Assembly: GCA_011065225.1 (NCBI GenBank)
Contig: JAAKFC010000090.1
Span: 1-6,473 of the forward strand
Source: Chlamydiota bacterium
GTDB taxonomy: Bacteria > Chlamydiota > Chlamydiia > Chlamydiales > Rhabdochlamydiaceae
Length of the DNA stretch: 6,473 nucleotides
Direction: 5' to 3'
Part shown: positions 1 to 6,473 of the stretch, piece by piece
Position numbering within the stretch: position 1 is the first letter of the stretch
Layout of the letters: every line of letters begins with the position of its first letter
Made by a program: the position numbers and the translations under genes
Notes under the pieces: model-generated
What the model was told of the DNA's origin: nothing
The model's input: only the letters and a program-made list of their open reading frames with translations
Databases searched by the model: none

Positions 1-211
1 TAGCGAGCTGTTTAGATACAAGATTTGAGAGGAAGGCCATATGTTTACATATGGGCGACGAGCAAAGCGCAGTAGGTAGACAGCGTAGATAGCATAGAGG
101 AATAATGGGTAGCAACTTGGGTTTTTCAATCTCCATTAACTCTTTAGAGTTAACTCCGATCTCCAAAATCGCTTTTTTCAGCGCTTTCAGCTCGAATTCC
201 TGGCAAAGCAA
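1..211 (-). CDS. Partial unrecognised ORF downstream of trpS, TTG start
   Basis: I do not recognise this protein. The frame opens at a TTG codon (209-211) and stays open for 70 codons to the window edge, where it is cut. The start is chosen because a full Shine-Dalgarno AAGGAGGT (221-228) lies 9 nt upstream, and both other minus-strand frames stop soon after that point. The first part reads as a charged amphipathic helix (LCQEFELKALKKAILEIGVN, then SKELMEIEKP). After the A5 run at 122-126 it becomes rich in Leu, Cys and Pro and less like ordinary protein. The +1 frame from about 135 to 1 is also open and reads more naturally as a membrane segment (YPLFLYAIYAVYLLRFARRP). A frameshift, a sequencing error or a decaying gene is therefore possible. 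An internal ATG at 134-136 is an alternative start without such a good ribosome site. If real, the gene is probably cotranscribed and translationally coupled with trpS. Confidence 0.4.
   Translation of the reverse strand, partial: MLCQEFELKALKKAILEIGVNSKELMEIEKPKLLPIIPLCYLRCLPTALCSSPICKHMAFLSNLVSKQLA
136..153. repeat. 18-bp near-perfect palindrome
   Basis: TTAACTCT and AGAGTTAA are perfect 8-bp inverted arms separated by TT. A CTCC follows the palindrome closely on the plus strand and another precedes it. There is no T-run after it on either strand, so it is not a convincing terminator. It lies inside the partial minus-strand ORF and may be chance. Confidence 0.3.
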
Positions 212-220
212 TTGTTCAGC

Positions 221-228
221 ACCTCCTT
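221..228 (-). promoter_or_regulatory. Strong Shine-Dalgarno overlapping the trpS stop codon
   Basis: The minus strand reads AAGGAGGT, complementary to the 3' end of 16S rRNA, with its first two bases inside the trpS TAA (229-227). It lies 9 nt before the TTG at 211-209. No other gene start in the window has so strong a site. Its position suggests that ribosomes finishing trpS reinitiate on the next gene. Confidence 0.6.
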
Positions 229-1222
229 AAAAATAATCTATACCCATGGCGGAACGTACGTCTGATAACGTTTTTGCTGTAGTGAGACGGGCTTTTTCGG
301 TCCCCTTTTTCAAAATTTCCATTACCTCTGCAGGATCGCGAGCATACTCTTCACGTTTCTTGCGGATGGGCTCAAGAAAATTTTGAAGTACTTCATTGAG
401 GTATCGTTTCACAACAACATCGCCAAGACCACCTCTCTGGTAGTGGTCTTTGAGTTCTTGTACTTTTTCGGTATTGGAATCAAAGGTATCTAGATAGGTA
501 AAGACGGGATTCCCTTCCACTTTGCCAGGATCTTCTACACGAATGTGCCCTGGATCAGTGAACATTTTCATCACTTTTTTCTCTACTACCTCTGGAGGAT
601 CGGAAAGGTAGATGCAATTGCCAAGTGTTTTGCTCATCTTCATTCCCCCATCGGTTCCTGGAAGACGAGCCATTTTGGGAATTAGAGCTTCAGCTCTAAC
701 GAGAACTTCTTTTTTGTAGGTCTTGTTGAAGCGGCGGACAATTTCATTGGTTTGCTCAATCATGGGAAGCTGGTCTTCTCCTACGGGAACGAGGTTGGCC
801 TTGAAGGCGGTGATGTCAGCGGCTTGGCTCACAGGATAGACCATGAAACCGGCGGGAACAGCTTCACCAAAGCCTTTTTGCTTGATCTCGGCTTTGACGG
901 TGGGATTGTGTTTGAGCCTATTCCAGGTAACGAGATTGAGGTAATAAGAGGTTAGCTCGAAAAGCTCGGGAAGAAGTGACTGGATGCAAATGGTGGTTTT
1001 GGCCGGATCGATGCCGACGGCGAGGTAATCGAGGGCGACCTGGAGGATATTTTCTCGGATCTTTTCGGCTTCTTTGGCGTGGTCGGTGAGTGCCTGGGCA
1101 TCGGCAATCATGACGAATTGGGTGCAGGTCTCTTGGAGTTCAACTCTATTTTTCAAAGATCCAATATAGTGTCCAAGATGCAAGGGACCCGTGGGACGGT
1201 CTCCGGTAAGAATAATTTTCAT
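227..1222 (-). CDS. trpS: Tryptophanyl-tRNA synthetase
   Basis: This class I aminoacyl-tRNA synthetase activates tryptophan with ATP and charges tRNA-Trp in the cytoplasm, probably as a homodimer. From the chosen start the protein has 331 residues, normal for bacterial TrpRS. The HIGH-type motif is HLGH (residues 15-18, in TGDRPTGPLHLGHYIGS). The tryptophan pocket region is SQAADI (132-137), and the conserved VPVGEDQ follows at 145-151. The ATP-binding loop is KMSKT (195-199), preceded by PGTDGG. The C-terminal tRNA-binding helices appear complete through the final IDYF. An in-frame ATG at 1246 would add eight residues (MQEETEKC) but has no ribosome site. The ATG at 1222 has AGAG six bases upstream in a purine-rich stretch and starts at the family's usual N-terminus, so I prefer it. 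The gene is divergent from pknD. No tryptophan attenuator can be seen in the short leader. Confidence 0.97.
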   Translation of the reverse strand: MKIILTGDRPTGPLHLGHYIGSLKNRVELQETCTQFVMIADAQALTDHAKEAEKIRENILQVALDYLAVGIDPAKTTICIQSLLPELFELTSYYLNLVTWNRLKHNPTVKAEIKQKGFGEAVPAGFMVYPVSQAADITAFKANLVPVGEDQLPMIEQTNEIVRRFNKTYKKEVLVRAEALIPKMARLPGTDGGMKMSKTLGNCIYLSDPPEVVEKKVMKMFTDPGHIRVEDPGKVEGNPVFTYLDTFDSNTEKVQELKDHYQRGGLGDVVVKRYLNEVLQNFLEPIRKKREEYARDPAEVMEILKKGTEKARLTTAKTLSDVRSAMGIDYF

Positions 1223-1276
1223 GCATTTCTCTGTTTCTTCTTGCATATATTAATGATCTATGGGATTTATTTCAGT
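1223..1276. promoter_or_regulatory. Divergent trpS/pknD intergenic region
   Basis: This gap of about 54 bp separates the two divergent starts. It is AT-rich in the middle (ATATATTAAT around 1245-1254). A TATATT at 1246-1251 could serve as a -10 for pknD, but no good -35 lies at the right distance. For trpS, a TTGATA-like -35 on the minus strand near 1281-1286 would place the promoter inside the 5' end of pknD, with only a weak -10. Promoters are inferred from position, since both operons must start here or further out. No operator repeat or riboswitch is visible. Confidence 0.3.
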
Positions 1277-3832
1277 GTGAATATCAAAAACTATCAGATT
1301 TTAAGAAGCATTGGCAAAGGAGGCATGGGCGAGGTATTCCTCGCGCATGATGCAGTATGCGGACGAGATGTAGCACTCAAGCAAATGCGCGCTGAGTGGA
1401 AAGACAATCCGACGATGCAAGAACGCTTCCTTCGCGAGGCGCGCATTGCAGCGCAGCTCTCCCATCCAAGCATTATTCCTATTTATACCATCGAGGAGTC
1501 GTTTTATACGATGGCCCACATCGAGGGAGAAACGCTCAAAGAGATCTTGCAAAAGACCAAAGAGCAGAGCAAAAACGGTGAACCCCTGCATCCAATTGGA
1601 TCTTCTGTCCCGGCGCTTGTACGGATTTTCCTCAGTGTGTGTGGAGCAGTGGCCTATGCACATAGCCGGGGGGTCTTGCATCGCGATCTCAAGCCGGAAA
1701 ATATCATTGTAGGAAAATTTGGTGAGGTAATCATTCTCGATTGGGGGCTTGCGGATTTCATTGCGCACCCAGAAAAAAATGGATTCGATTTCAAGGAAGG
1801 AAGCTCCACTCTCACGCAACCGGGAAAAATTCCCGGAACACTTCTCTATATGGCTCCCGAGAGAGCTTTTGGAGCAAAATCTTCGTTGCAGGCGGATATC
1901 TATTCTTTGGGAGTGGTGCTCTACCAAATTTTGACACTTTCCTTTCCCTTTAAGCGCAAGTCGATGAAAGAATTTCGCAAGATGCATGAACATGAGAAAA
2001 TTCTCGATCCCGAAGAGGTGGCCCCTGACCGAGAGATTTCTCCACATCTTTCGAATATCGCAAGGCGATGTTTGGAGAAAAATCCTCAAAAACGATTCCA
2101 GAAGATGCGCCAGCTGATGCGCGAGCTAGAAAACTACATCGAGGGAATCCCTGAATGGCAAAGAGCAAGTGAACTCAAGCTCGAGCGCAAGGAAGATTGG
2201 CAATTCCAAGAGAATATAGCCCTTGCCAAGCACAGAGCTCTGATGCGGGGAATCGAATCGGTCGAATGGGTCAATCTGATGATTTCCAAAGCGCAATTTC
2301 CTGGGAATATTTTGATTGAAGCTGAGCTCACTCTCAAAGAGGGAAATCATGGCGTCGGTTTTCTTTTTTGCATTTCAGAAACCAATCTTCCCAAGGCAGT
2401 CGAGGAGTCGTATTGTCTTTGGTTTTCTGACCAAGGAGTACGACTCTATCGTTCGAATGTTGAGGTTTTTCATACAGATCAGGTGGTCCTTGAAAAGGAG
2501 CGGCCTTATCGAATTCGGATTACGCATATCGAAAATCATATTCGTTTCTTTCTTGACGGCGTGCAAAAATTTGGGTTTTTGAATGTGATTCCCTTGCCTG
2601 GAACGCGGATTGGCCTTCTCATGCGCGATGGCGCTTTTACGATCGACTCTTTAAAGATTTCCGTGGGCAGCCAAACGATCACAGTCAACTGTCTCGCGGT
2701 TCCAGATGCCTTTTTGGCACGCAAAAGCTATGACGAAGCACTTCAGGAATACCGCAAAATCTCCCACTCATTTCCAGGACGAGCAGAAGGGAGAGAAGCG
2801 ACATTCCGTGGAGGGCTGACCCTTTTGAAAAAGGCGGAAAAGCAAAAGCAAAAAAGTAAGAGAGAAGCTTTGTTTGGCGAGGCGCTTACAGAATTTGAAA
2901 AACTCCACAATACTCCTGGGGGACCTCTTGAATATTTAGGAAAATCGCTTGTCTATAAAGCAGGCGGAGAATTTCAAGAAGAGGCAAAATGTTTTGAACT
3001 GGCTCTTCGCAAATACCCCAAACATCCTCTCAAGCCCATTTTAGTAGAAAACATCCTTTCTCGCCTGCATGAATCCAGCCAGACAAATAGACAAGCGGCT
3101 TATCATTTTGCCCTCATTGTACTGCGCCATCTGTCGCATCTCTCCGATGCAAAAAAGATTGCAGAAGTGTTCGAAAAGCATTTAGAGCCGCTCCCTTTCT
3201 TTGCGCCTAGCGCGTCACGCAAGGAGCACTTGATCATCCAATTAGCCTTCTGGCTTAGGTTCCCTTCCGTTTTGACAGAGATGCTCGAGAGGGACAATTT
3301 GGCCGATACCGATACGCAAAATGCCCATGTCGCACTGCTCCTACTCGGCGGGGATGGCGATCTTTCGATTTTGGAAAAAGAGAGCCCAGAAATAAAACAC
3401 GCCCGTTTTGAATATTCTCTGAAAAATGGAATGCCTCTTCCCGATGAGCCTCATCCTCTTTGGACAGCTTTAAAGGAGGAAAAATGGGAAAGGGCGAAAG
3501 AGATTCAGGGATCCCTTCCACCAGAGTCATTGCAAGATGAAAAAAGCTTCAATTTTTTCTTGCATGGCTGTCATCTTGCTAAAGAAAAGGGAGAGGAAGA
3601 AGCCCTTTCCCACCTCACAAGCATTTCTGAATGCCCTTTTCCGCCCACAACCACTCTGCTTTCGCATTTTTTAAAGGGAAGGATCAACCTCAAGAACGGG
3701 TGGATTGAAAAGGCTTTTTTCTATGAAAAACTCCGTCTCATGCAGCAGCTTGAGCTCTTTTCTCTCTGTCTTGGAGATGAAAAACTTCACAAAATCGTAA
3801 AAAATCATGTAAAAAAAATCGACTCCTGCTAA
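1277..3832 (+). CDS. pknD: PknD-type serine/threonine protein kinase with beta-sandwich-like and TPR-like tail
   Basis: This is a Hanks-type kinase that transfers ATP phosphate to Ser/Thr residues of other proteins. In C. pneumoniae the homologue is reported to phosphorylate the type III secretion protein CdsD; the target here is unknown. Residues from the GTG start: glycine loop GKGGMG (13-18), VALK lysine 35, alpha-C Glu 54, catalytic HRDLKPEN (135-142), DWG in place of DFG (155-157), APE (193-195) and DIYSLG (207-212). The catalytic set is complete. Residues of about 342-468 look like an all-beta sandwich (LamG or DUF1080-like) ending in RDGAFTIDSLKI. Next come VNCLAVPDAFLA and helical TPR-like repeats. 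No clear membrane segment is visible. At about 851 residues it is shorter than the C. trachomatis protein (934 by memory), mainly in the poorly conserved C-terminus. The GTG at 1277 gives MNIKNYQILRSIGKGG, matching the known N-terminus, with a weak GGGA 11 nt upstream. The ATG at 1253 would add eight hydrophobic residues and has no ribosome site. Confidence 0.93.
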   Translation: MNIKNYQILRSIGKGGMGEVFLAHDAVCGRDVALKQMRAEWKDNPTMQERFLREARIAAQLSHPSIIPIYTIEESFYTMAHIEGETLKEILQKTKEQSKNGEPLHPIGSSVPALVRIFLSVCGAVAYAHSRGVLHRDLKPENIIVGKFGEVIILDWGLADFIAHPEKNGFDFKEGSSTLTQPGKIPGTLLYMAPERAFGAKSSLQADIYSLGVVLYQILTLSFPFKRKSMKEFRKMHEHEKILDPEEVAPDREISPHLSNIARRCLEKNPQKRFQKMRQLMRELENYIEGIPEWQRASELKLERKEDWQFQENIALAKHRALMRGIESVEWVNLMISKAQFPGNILIEAELTLKEGNHGVGFLFCISETNLPKAVEESYCLWFSDQGVRLYRSNVEVFHTDQVVLEKERPYRIRITHIENHIRFFLDGVQKFGFLNVIPLPGTRIGLLMRDGAFTIDSLKISVGSQTITVNCLAVPDAFLARKSYDEALQEYRKISHSFPGRAEGREATFRGGLTLLKKAEKQKQKSKREALFGEALTEFEKLHNTPGGPLEYLGKSLVYKAGGEFQEEAKCFELALRKYPKHPLKPILVENILSRLHESSQTNRQAAYHFALIVLRHLSHLSDAKKIAEVFEKHLEPLPFFAPSASRKEHLIIQLAFWLRFPSVLTEMLERDNLADTDTQNAHVALLLLGGDGDLSILEKESPEIKHARFEYSLKNGMPLPDEPHPLWTALKEEKWERAKEIQGSLPPESLQDEKSFNFFLHGCHLAKEKGEEEALSHLTSISECPFPPTTTLLSHFLKGRINLKNGWIEKAFFYEKLRLMQQLELFSLCLGDEKLHKIVKNHVKKIDSC

Positions 3833-3845
3833 AATTCTTTTCATT

Positions 3846-5264
3846 ATGTTCTTAACCGTTCCACGCCATGAAATTCTCGCCCATGAAGGCATTCGCAGGG
3901 CCTATTCAAGCAAGCTATTTTATGATTTGTGCGCTTATCGGGATCGAGAAGCCAAAAATACCAACACTCTCCTCCATCGAGTGACCTGCGAGATGGCCTA
4001 TGCGGGACTTGCACTTATTTCTCTGATTGAAGCGATTGTGCGCATCCCCTTTGTTTGCATCGGAATTATATTTTCTTCCAATCGAAAATATTGGATCGAA
4101 GGAGTGCATACTGCCATTTTGACTACGCTTTTTAGCCTATCCGCTCTTGTGTACAATCTTTTCGTGAAAAGAATCACAGAGCATCTCGTCCAACTTGAGT
4201 GTACCCTTCGCTTTTTCTCTACCGATCAATTGCTCTTTCAAGCTTGTGAAACGGGGCAGTACAATGTGGCAAAAAAGCTCATTGAAGAATCAAAAGCCAA
4301 TCCCCACCACGTGCAAAAAGCTACACAAGTCTCCGCTGCCTTGGTCCCTCATTTAACTGGGCACGAGCAGCTCCAAGATCTTTTCGAATTGAATAAGTAT
4401 GAAAAAGGATATTTAGAGCTAAAGCGACTTAGCCATTGGTTGGGGCTAGATGGGAAAGTGGAATTGGAAGGAAATCCCCTCAAGCTACAGGGAGCGCAAT
4501 CTCATTGGTTTTTTGAATCACTGGCAGAATCTTTTCAGCGTTTTCGCACAGAGGACATTTTTTCCAAACTTGCCTTGACGCCAACAAAAGCAGAAATTTT
4601 ACAAAATGCCCTCATTAAGGCCTATGCTGAGCATTCCTATGATGCTATTGCAACACGTATACGAAAACGAGAGCTCACTTTCGTCAGCTCAGGATGGCAA
4701 GACCATGCAATTTGTCTCGCATTTTACGGAAATTACATGGCTATTGGGAATCGAGGCTATGAAAAAAAACCTACATTAGAAGTTTTTAAAGTGGATCCTC
4801 ACCAGATGACCCCAGAAATCATCGAAGAGATCTTCATGCACCAGCACTTGGATGAAAAAGTGGGGGAAAATTATTTCTATCACACCCTACCCCAAAAACT
4901 CTCTTCTAAAGGGAAAATTGAAAAAGATGACATTTGCAAGCGATTTAGCGCAATTGCTCCTAAATTGCAAAAAGCAGAAAATTGCGCACTTGCTTCGAAA
5001 AAGGCCGCACTTCGCTTTGCATGGGCGATGCTGCTAGAAAAACCTCCCTCAGAGCAAACACTCAAACGAGCTCGATTAGAATCGAAACTCTATAGTGATT
5101 GGGTAGCAGTGCAATATCTTGAGGAAGCCGATATCGATAAAAAATATCCCCATATGCAAGAATTTTCAGATATTGCCCATCGCAAAGGAAGCAAAAAACT
5201 TGACCGTTTTACGAATTTCTCTTGGAAGCTGTATCTTCCTGGATTTTTAAGTAGAATTCAGTGA
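3846..5264 (+). CDS. Unrecognised 472-residue protein: Inc-like hydrophobic hairpin, ankyrin-like hairpin, protease-like C-terminus
   Basis: I do not recognise this gene as a named family. It begins at the only ATG after an in-frame stop at 3810-3812, 13 nt after pknD, with no Shine-Dalgarno. Residues 1-50 are polar with no signal peptide. Two hydrophobic segments follow (about 51-77 and 87-107) with a short polar turn, SNRKYW. This is the two-lobed pattern of chlamydial inclusion-membrane proteins. Residues 127-150 (DQLLFQACETGQYNVAKKLI) resemble one ankyrin repeat hairpin. Residues 283-304 (GWQDHAICLAFYGNYMAIGN, then RG) look like a paired beta-strand element with His287 and Asn302. Gln375 and Cys380 follow in LQKAENCALASKKAALRFAW. 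The order His-Asn-Gln-Cys recalls clan CE cysteine proteases and the cysteine-protease-like fold reported in the Legionella ankyrin effector AnkH. Activity is inference only. It is probably cotranscribed with pknD and valS. Alternatives are a non-secreted membrane protein or a pseudoenzyme. Confidence 0.85.
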   Translation: MFLTVPRHEILAHEGIRRAYSSKLFYDLCAYRDREAKNTNTLLHRVTCEMAYAGLALISLIEAIVRIPFVCIGIIFSSNRKYWIEGVHTAILTTLFSLSALVYNLFVKRITEHLVQLECTLRFFSTDQLLFQACETGQYNVAKKLIEESKANPHHVQKATQVSAALVPHLTGHEQLQDLFELNKYEKGYLELKRLSHWLGLDGKVELEGNPLKLQGAQSHWFFESLAESFQRFRTEDIFSKLALTPTKAEILQNALIKAYAEHSYDAIATRIRKRELTFVSSGWQDHAICLAFYGNYMAIGNRGYEKKPTLEVFKVDPHQMTPEIIEEIFMHQHLDEKVGENYFYHTLPQKLSSKGKIEKDDICKRFSAIAPKLQKAENCALASKKAALRFAWAMLLEKPPSEQTLKRARLESKLYSDWVAVQYLEEADIDKKYPHMQEFSDIAHRKGSKKLDRFTNFSWKLYLPGFLSRIQ

Positions 5265-5277
5265 TAATTCATAACTT

Positions 5278-6473
5278 ATGTCCGCCTACGATCCAAAAGA
5301 AATTGAACAAAAGTGGTATTCCTTTTGGGAGAAAAAAGGGGTTTTTAAAGCCGATGCCGCGTCTTCTAAACCCTCCTATTGCATCTCCATTCCCCCACCC
5401 AATGTAACGGGTGTTCTCCACATGGGCCATGCGCTCGTCGATACCCTTCAGGATGTACTGATCCGATGGAAGCGGATGCAGGGCTTCGAAGCACTCTGGG
5501 TTCCCGGGACCGACCACGCCGGTATCGCCACCCAAACAGTCGTCGAACGAGATCAAATAGCGAAAAACGGCAAACGGCGCAAAGATTTTTCCCGTGAAGA
5601 ATTCCTCAAGCTCGTATGGGAATGGAAAGAAAATAGTCAGAAACGCATCCTCAATCAGCTCAAACGCCTCGGCTGCTCTTGTGATTGGGATCGGCTTGCA
5701 TTTACCATGGACGAAAAGCGCAGCAAAGCCGTCCACACCATGTTTAAAAAAATGTTCGACGACGGACTGATCTACCGAGGCGATTACCTGGTCAATTGGG
5801 ATCCTGTTACGCAAACTGCTCTTGCCGATGATGAAGTAGAATACGAGGACAAAGATTCCAACCTATGGCACATGCGCTATCCCCTTTCAGATGGTAGTGG
5901 CCATCTCGTAGTTGCGACCACCCGTCCCGAGACAATGCTCGGCGATACAGCCGTCGCTGTTAATCCCGATGACGAGCGCTATAAATCCCTCATCGGAAAA
6001 ACAATCCGCCTTCCCATCGCAGGTCGTGAAATTCCAATCATCGCCGATTCTTACGTCGATGCTGCATTCGGTACTGGGGTAGTAAAAATCACTCCCGCCC
6101 ATGATCCCAATGACTATGAAATGGCACTGCGCCAAAATCTGCCCATGATCAATATCATGACCCCTGATGGCAAAATCAATGAAAATGGAGGAGAATTTGC
6201 TGGACTCACCATGGAAGAAGGGCGCCTTGCCGTTGCCGATACAATCAAAGCACTTGGCCTAATGGAAAAAGTGGAGCCCTACCACCACCGAGTAGGAGTT
6301 TCCTATCGCTCCAAAGCGGTCATCGAACCCTATCTCTCCAAGCAATGGTTCGTCAAGATGAGTCCTTTCAAAGACAAACTCATCGCAGCCGTACGCGAGA
6401 AAAAAGTCCACATCATTCCCGAGGATTGGGAGAGCACCTATTTCCACTGGATTGAGAACCTGCGCGACTGGTG
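5278..6473 (+). CDS. valS: Valyl-tRNA synthetase, N-terminal part (cut by window end)
   Basis: This class I aminoacyl-tRNA synthetase charges tRNA-Val and edits misactivated threonine, in the cytoplasm. About 398 of an expected 900 or more residues are present. The start at ATG 5278 gives MSAYDPKEIEQKWYSFWE, the usual ValRS opening. PPPNVTG (39-45) and the HIGH-type motif HMGH (48-51) form the ATP site, followed by PGTDHAGIATQ. The CP1 editing domain shows TTRPETMLGD (214-223) and GTGVVKITPAHDPNDYE (265-281), with the conserved editing Asp279. The last visible stretch, WIENLRDW, leads into the second half of the catalytic domain. The KMSKS loop and anticodon-binding domain lie beyond the window. 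The gene begins 13 nt after the upstream stop and has no Shine-Dalgarno. The frame is intact throughout, so the truncation comes from the window only. Confidence 0.97.
   Translation, partial: MSAYDPKEIEQKWYSFWEKKGVFKADAASSKPSYCISIPPPNVTGVLHMGHALVDTLQDVLIRWKRMQGFEALWVPGTDHAGIATQTVVERDQIAKNGKRRKDFSREEFLKLVWEWKENSQKRILNQLKRLGCSCDWDRLAFTMDEKRSKAVHTMFKKMFDDGLIYRGDYLVNWDPVTQTALADDEVEYEDKDSNLWHMRYPLSDGSGHLVVATTRPETMLGDTAVAVNPDDERYKSLIGKTIRLPIAGREIPIIADSYVDAAFGTGVVKITPAHDPNDYEMALRQNLPMINIMTPDGKINENGGEFAGLTMEEGRLAVADTIKALGLMEKVEPYHHRVGVSYRSKAVIEPYLSKQWFVKMSPFKDKLIAAVREKKVHIIPEDWESTYFHWIENLRDW

Noticed and set aside
1..60. ATATGTTTACATAT palindrome-like stretch near 39-52
   Set aside because: It is short, AT-rich and inside the partial ORF. 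There is no supporting promoter or second copy.
1079..1276. Upstream extension of the pknD frame across trpS
   Set aside because: These codons are antisense to the trpS N-terminus and HIGH motif. The family N-terminus begins just before NYQILRSIGKGG.
1301..2089. Long minus-strand open frame (262 codons) opposite the kinase domain
   Set aside because: It is the antisense shadow of pknD. The sense frame carries every kinase motif, while the antisense product shows no recognisable domain and has no ribosome site.
3785..3845. A/T-rich tract at the end of pknD considered as a terminator
   Set aside because: There is no stem followed by a T-run on the plus strand, and the next gene begins within 13 nt, which argues for readthrough.
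4485..4540. Papain-like active-site motif in LQGAQSHWFFESLAES of the 472-residue protein
   Set aside because: It resembles the papain QG-x-CW region, but the position before Trp is His and no Cys is present. It was set aside in favour of the His287/Cys380 arrangement.
5269..5814. Minus-strand open frame of 181 codons opposite the start of valS
   Set aside because: It lies entirely against the conserved ValRS N-terminus, including the HMGH motif, so it is a codon-bias shadow.

Overview
This window most likely comes from the chromosome of a member of the Chlamydiota, outside the Chlamydiaceae (an environmental or amoeba-associated lineage). The main evidence is a PknD-type serine/threonine kinase directly upstream of valS, as I recall for Chlamydia trachomatis (pknD-valS). 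The resemblance extends beyond the kinase core into the chlamydia-specific tail, for example the VNCLAVPDAFLA segment. The assignment rests on remembered family sequences, not on a search. Genes are densely packed, and I see no tRNA, rRNA, CRISPR array, insertion sequence or clear terminator.

Layout. On the minus strand, trpS (tryptophanyl-tRNA synthetase) occupies about 227-1222. It is followed, still on the minus strand, by the start of a partial unrecognised reading frame (211 down to 1). That frame has a strong Shine-Dalgarno sequence overlapping the trpS stop codon. A gap of about 54 bp (1223-1276) separates trpS from the divergent plus-strand genes and must hold any promoters for both directions.

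On the plus strand, pknD (1277-3832), an unrecognised 472-residue protein (3846-5264) and valS (5278 to the window end, truncated) lie with identical 13-nt gaps, so they look like one transcription unit. The two synthetases are housekeeping translation enzymes. PknD is a regulatory kinase with a kinase + beta-sandwich-like + TPR-like layout.

The most interesting gene is the 472-residue protein between pknD and valS, at a place where I recall no gene in C. trachomatis. It has two closely spaced hydrophobic segments, as in chlamydial inclusion-membrane proteins, and one ankyrin-like helical hairpin. Its C-terminal part has a His...Asn...Gln-x4-Cys arrangement that could be a clan CE-like cysteine protease or a derived pseudoenzyme. 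I read it as a candidate secreted effector or membrane protein of unknown function. A run of eight A residues just before the pknD stop lies where a one-base slip would fuse PknD in frame to this protein.
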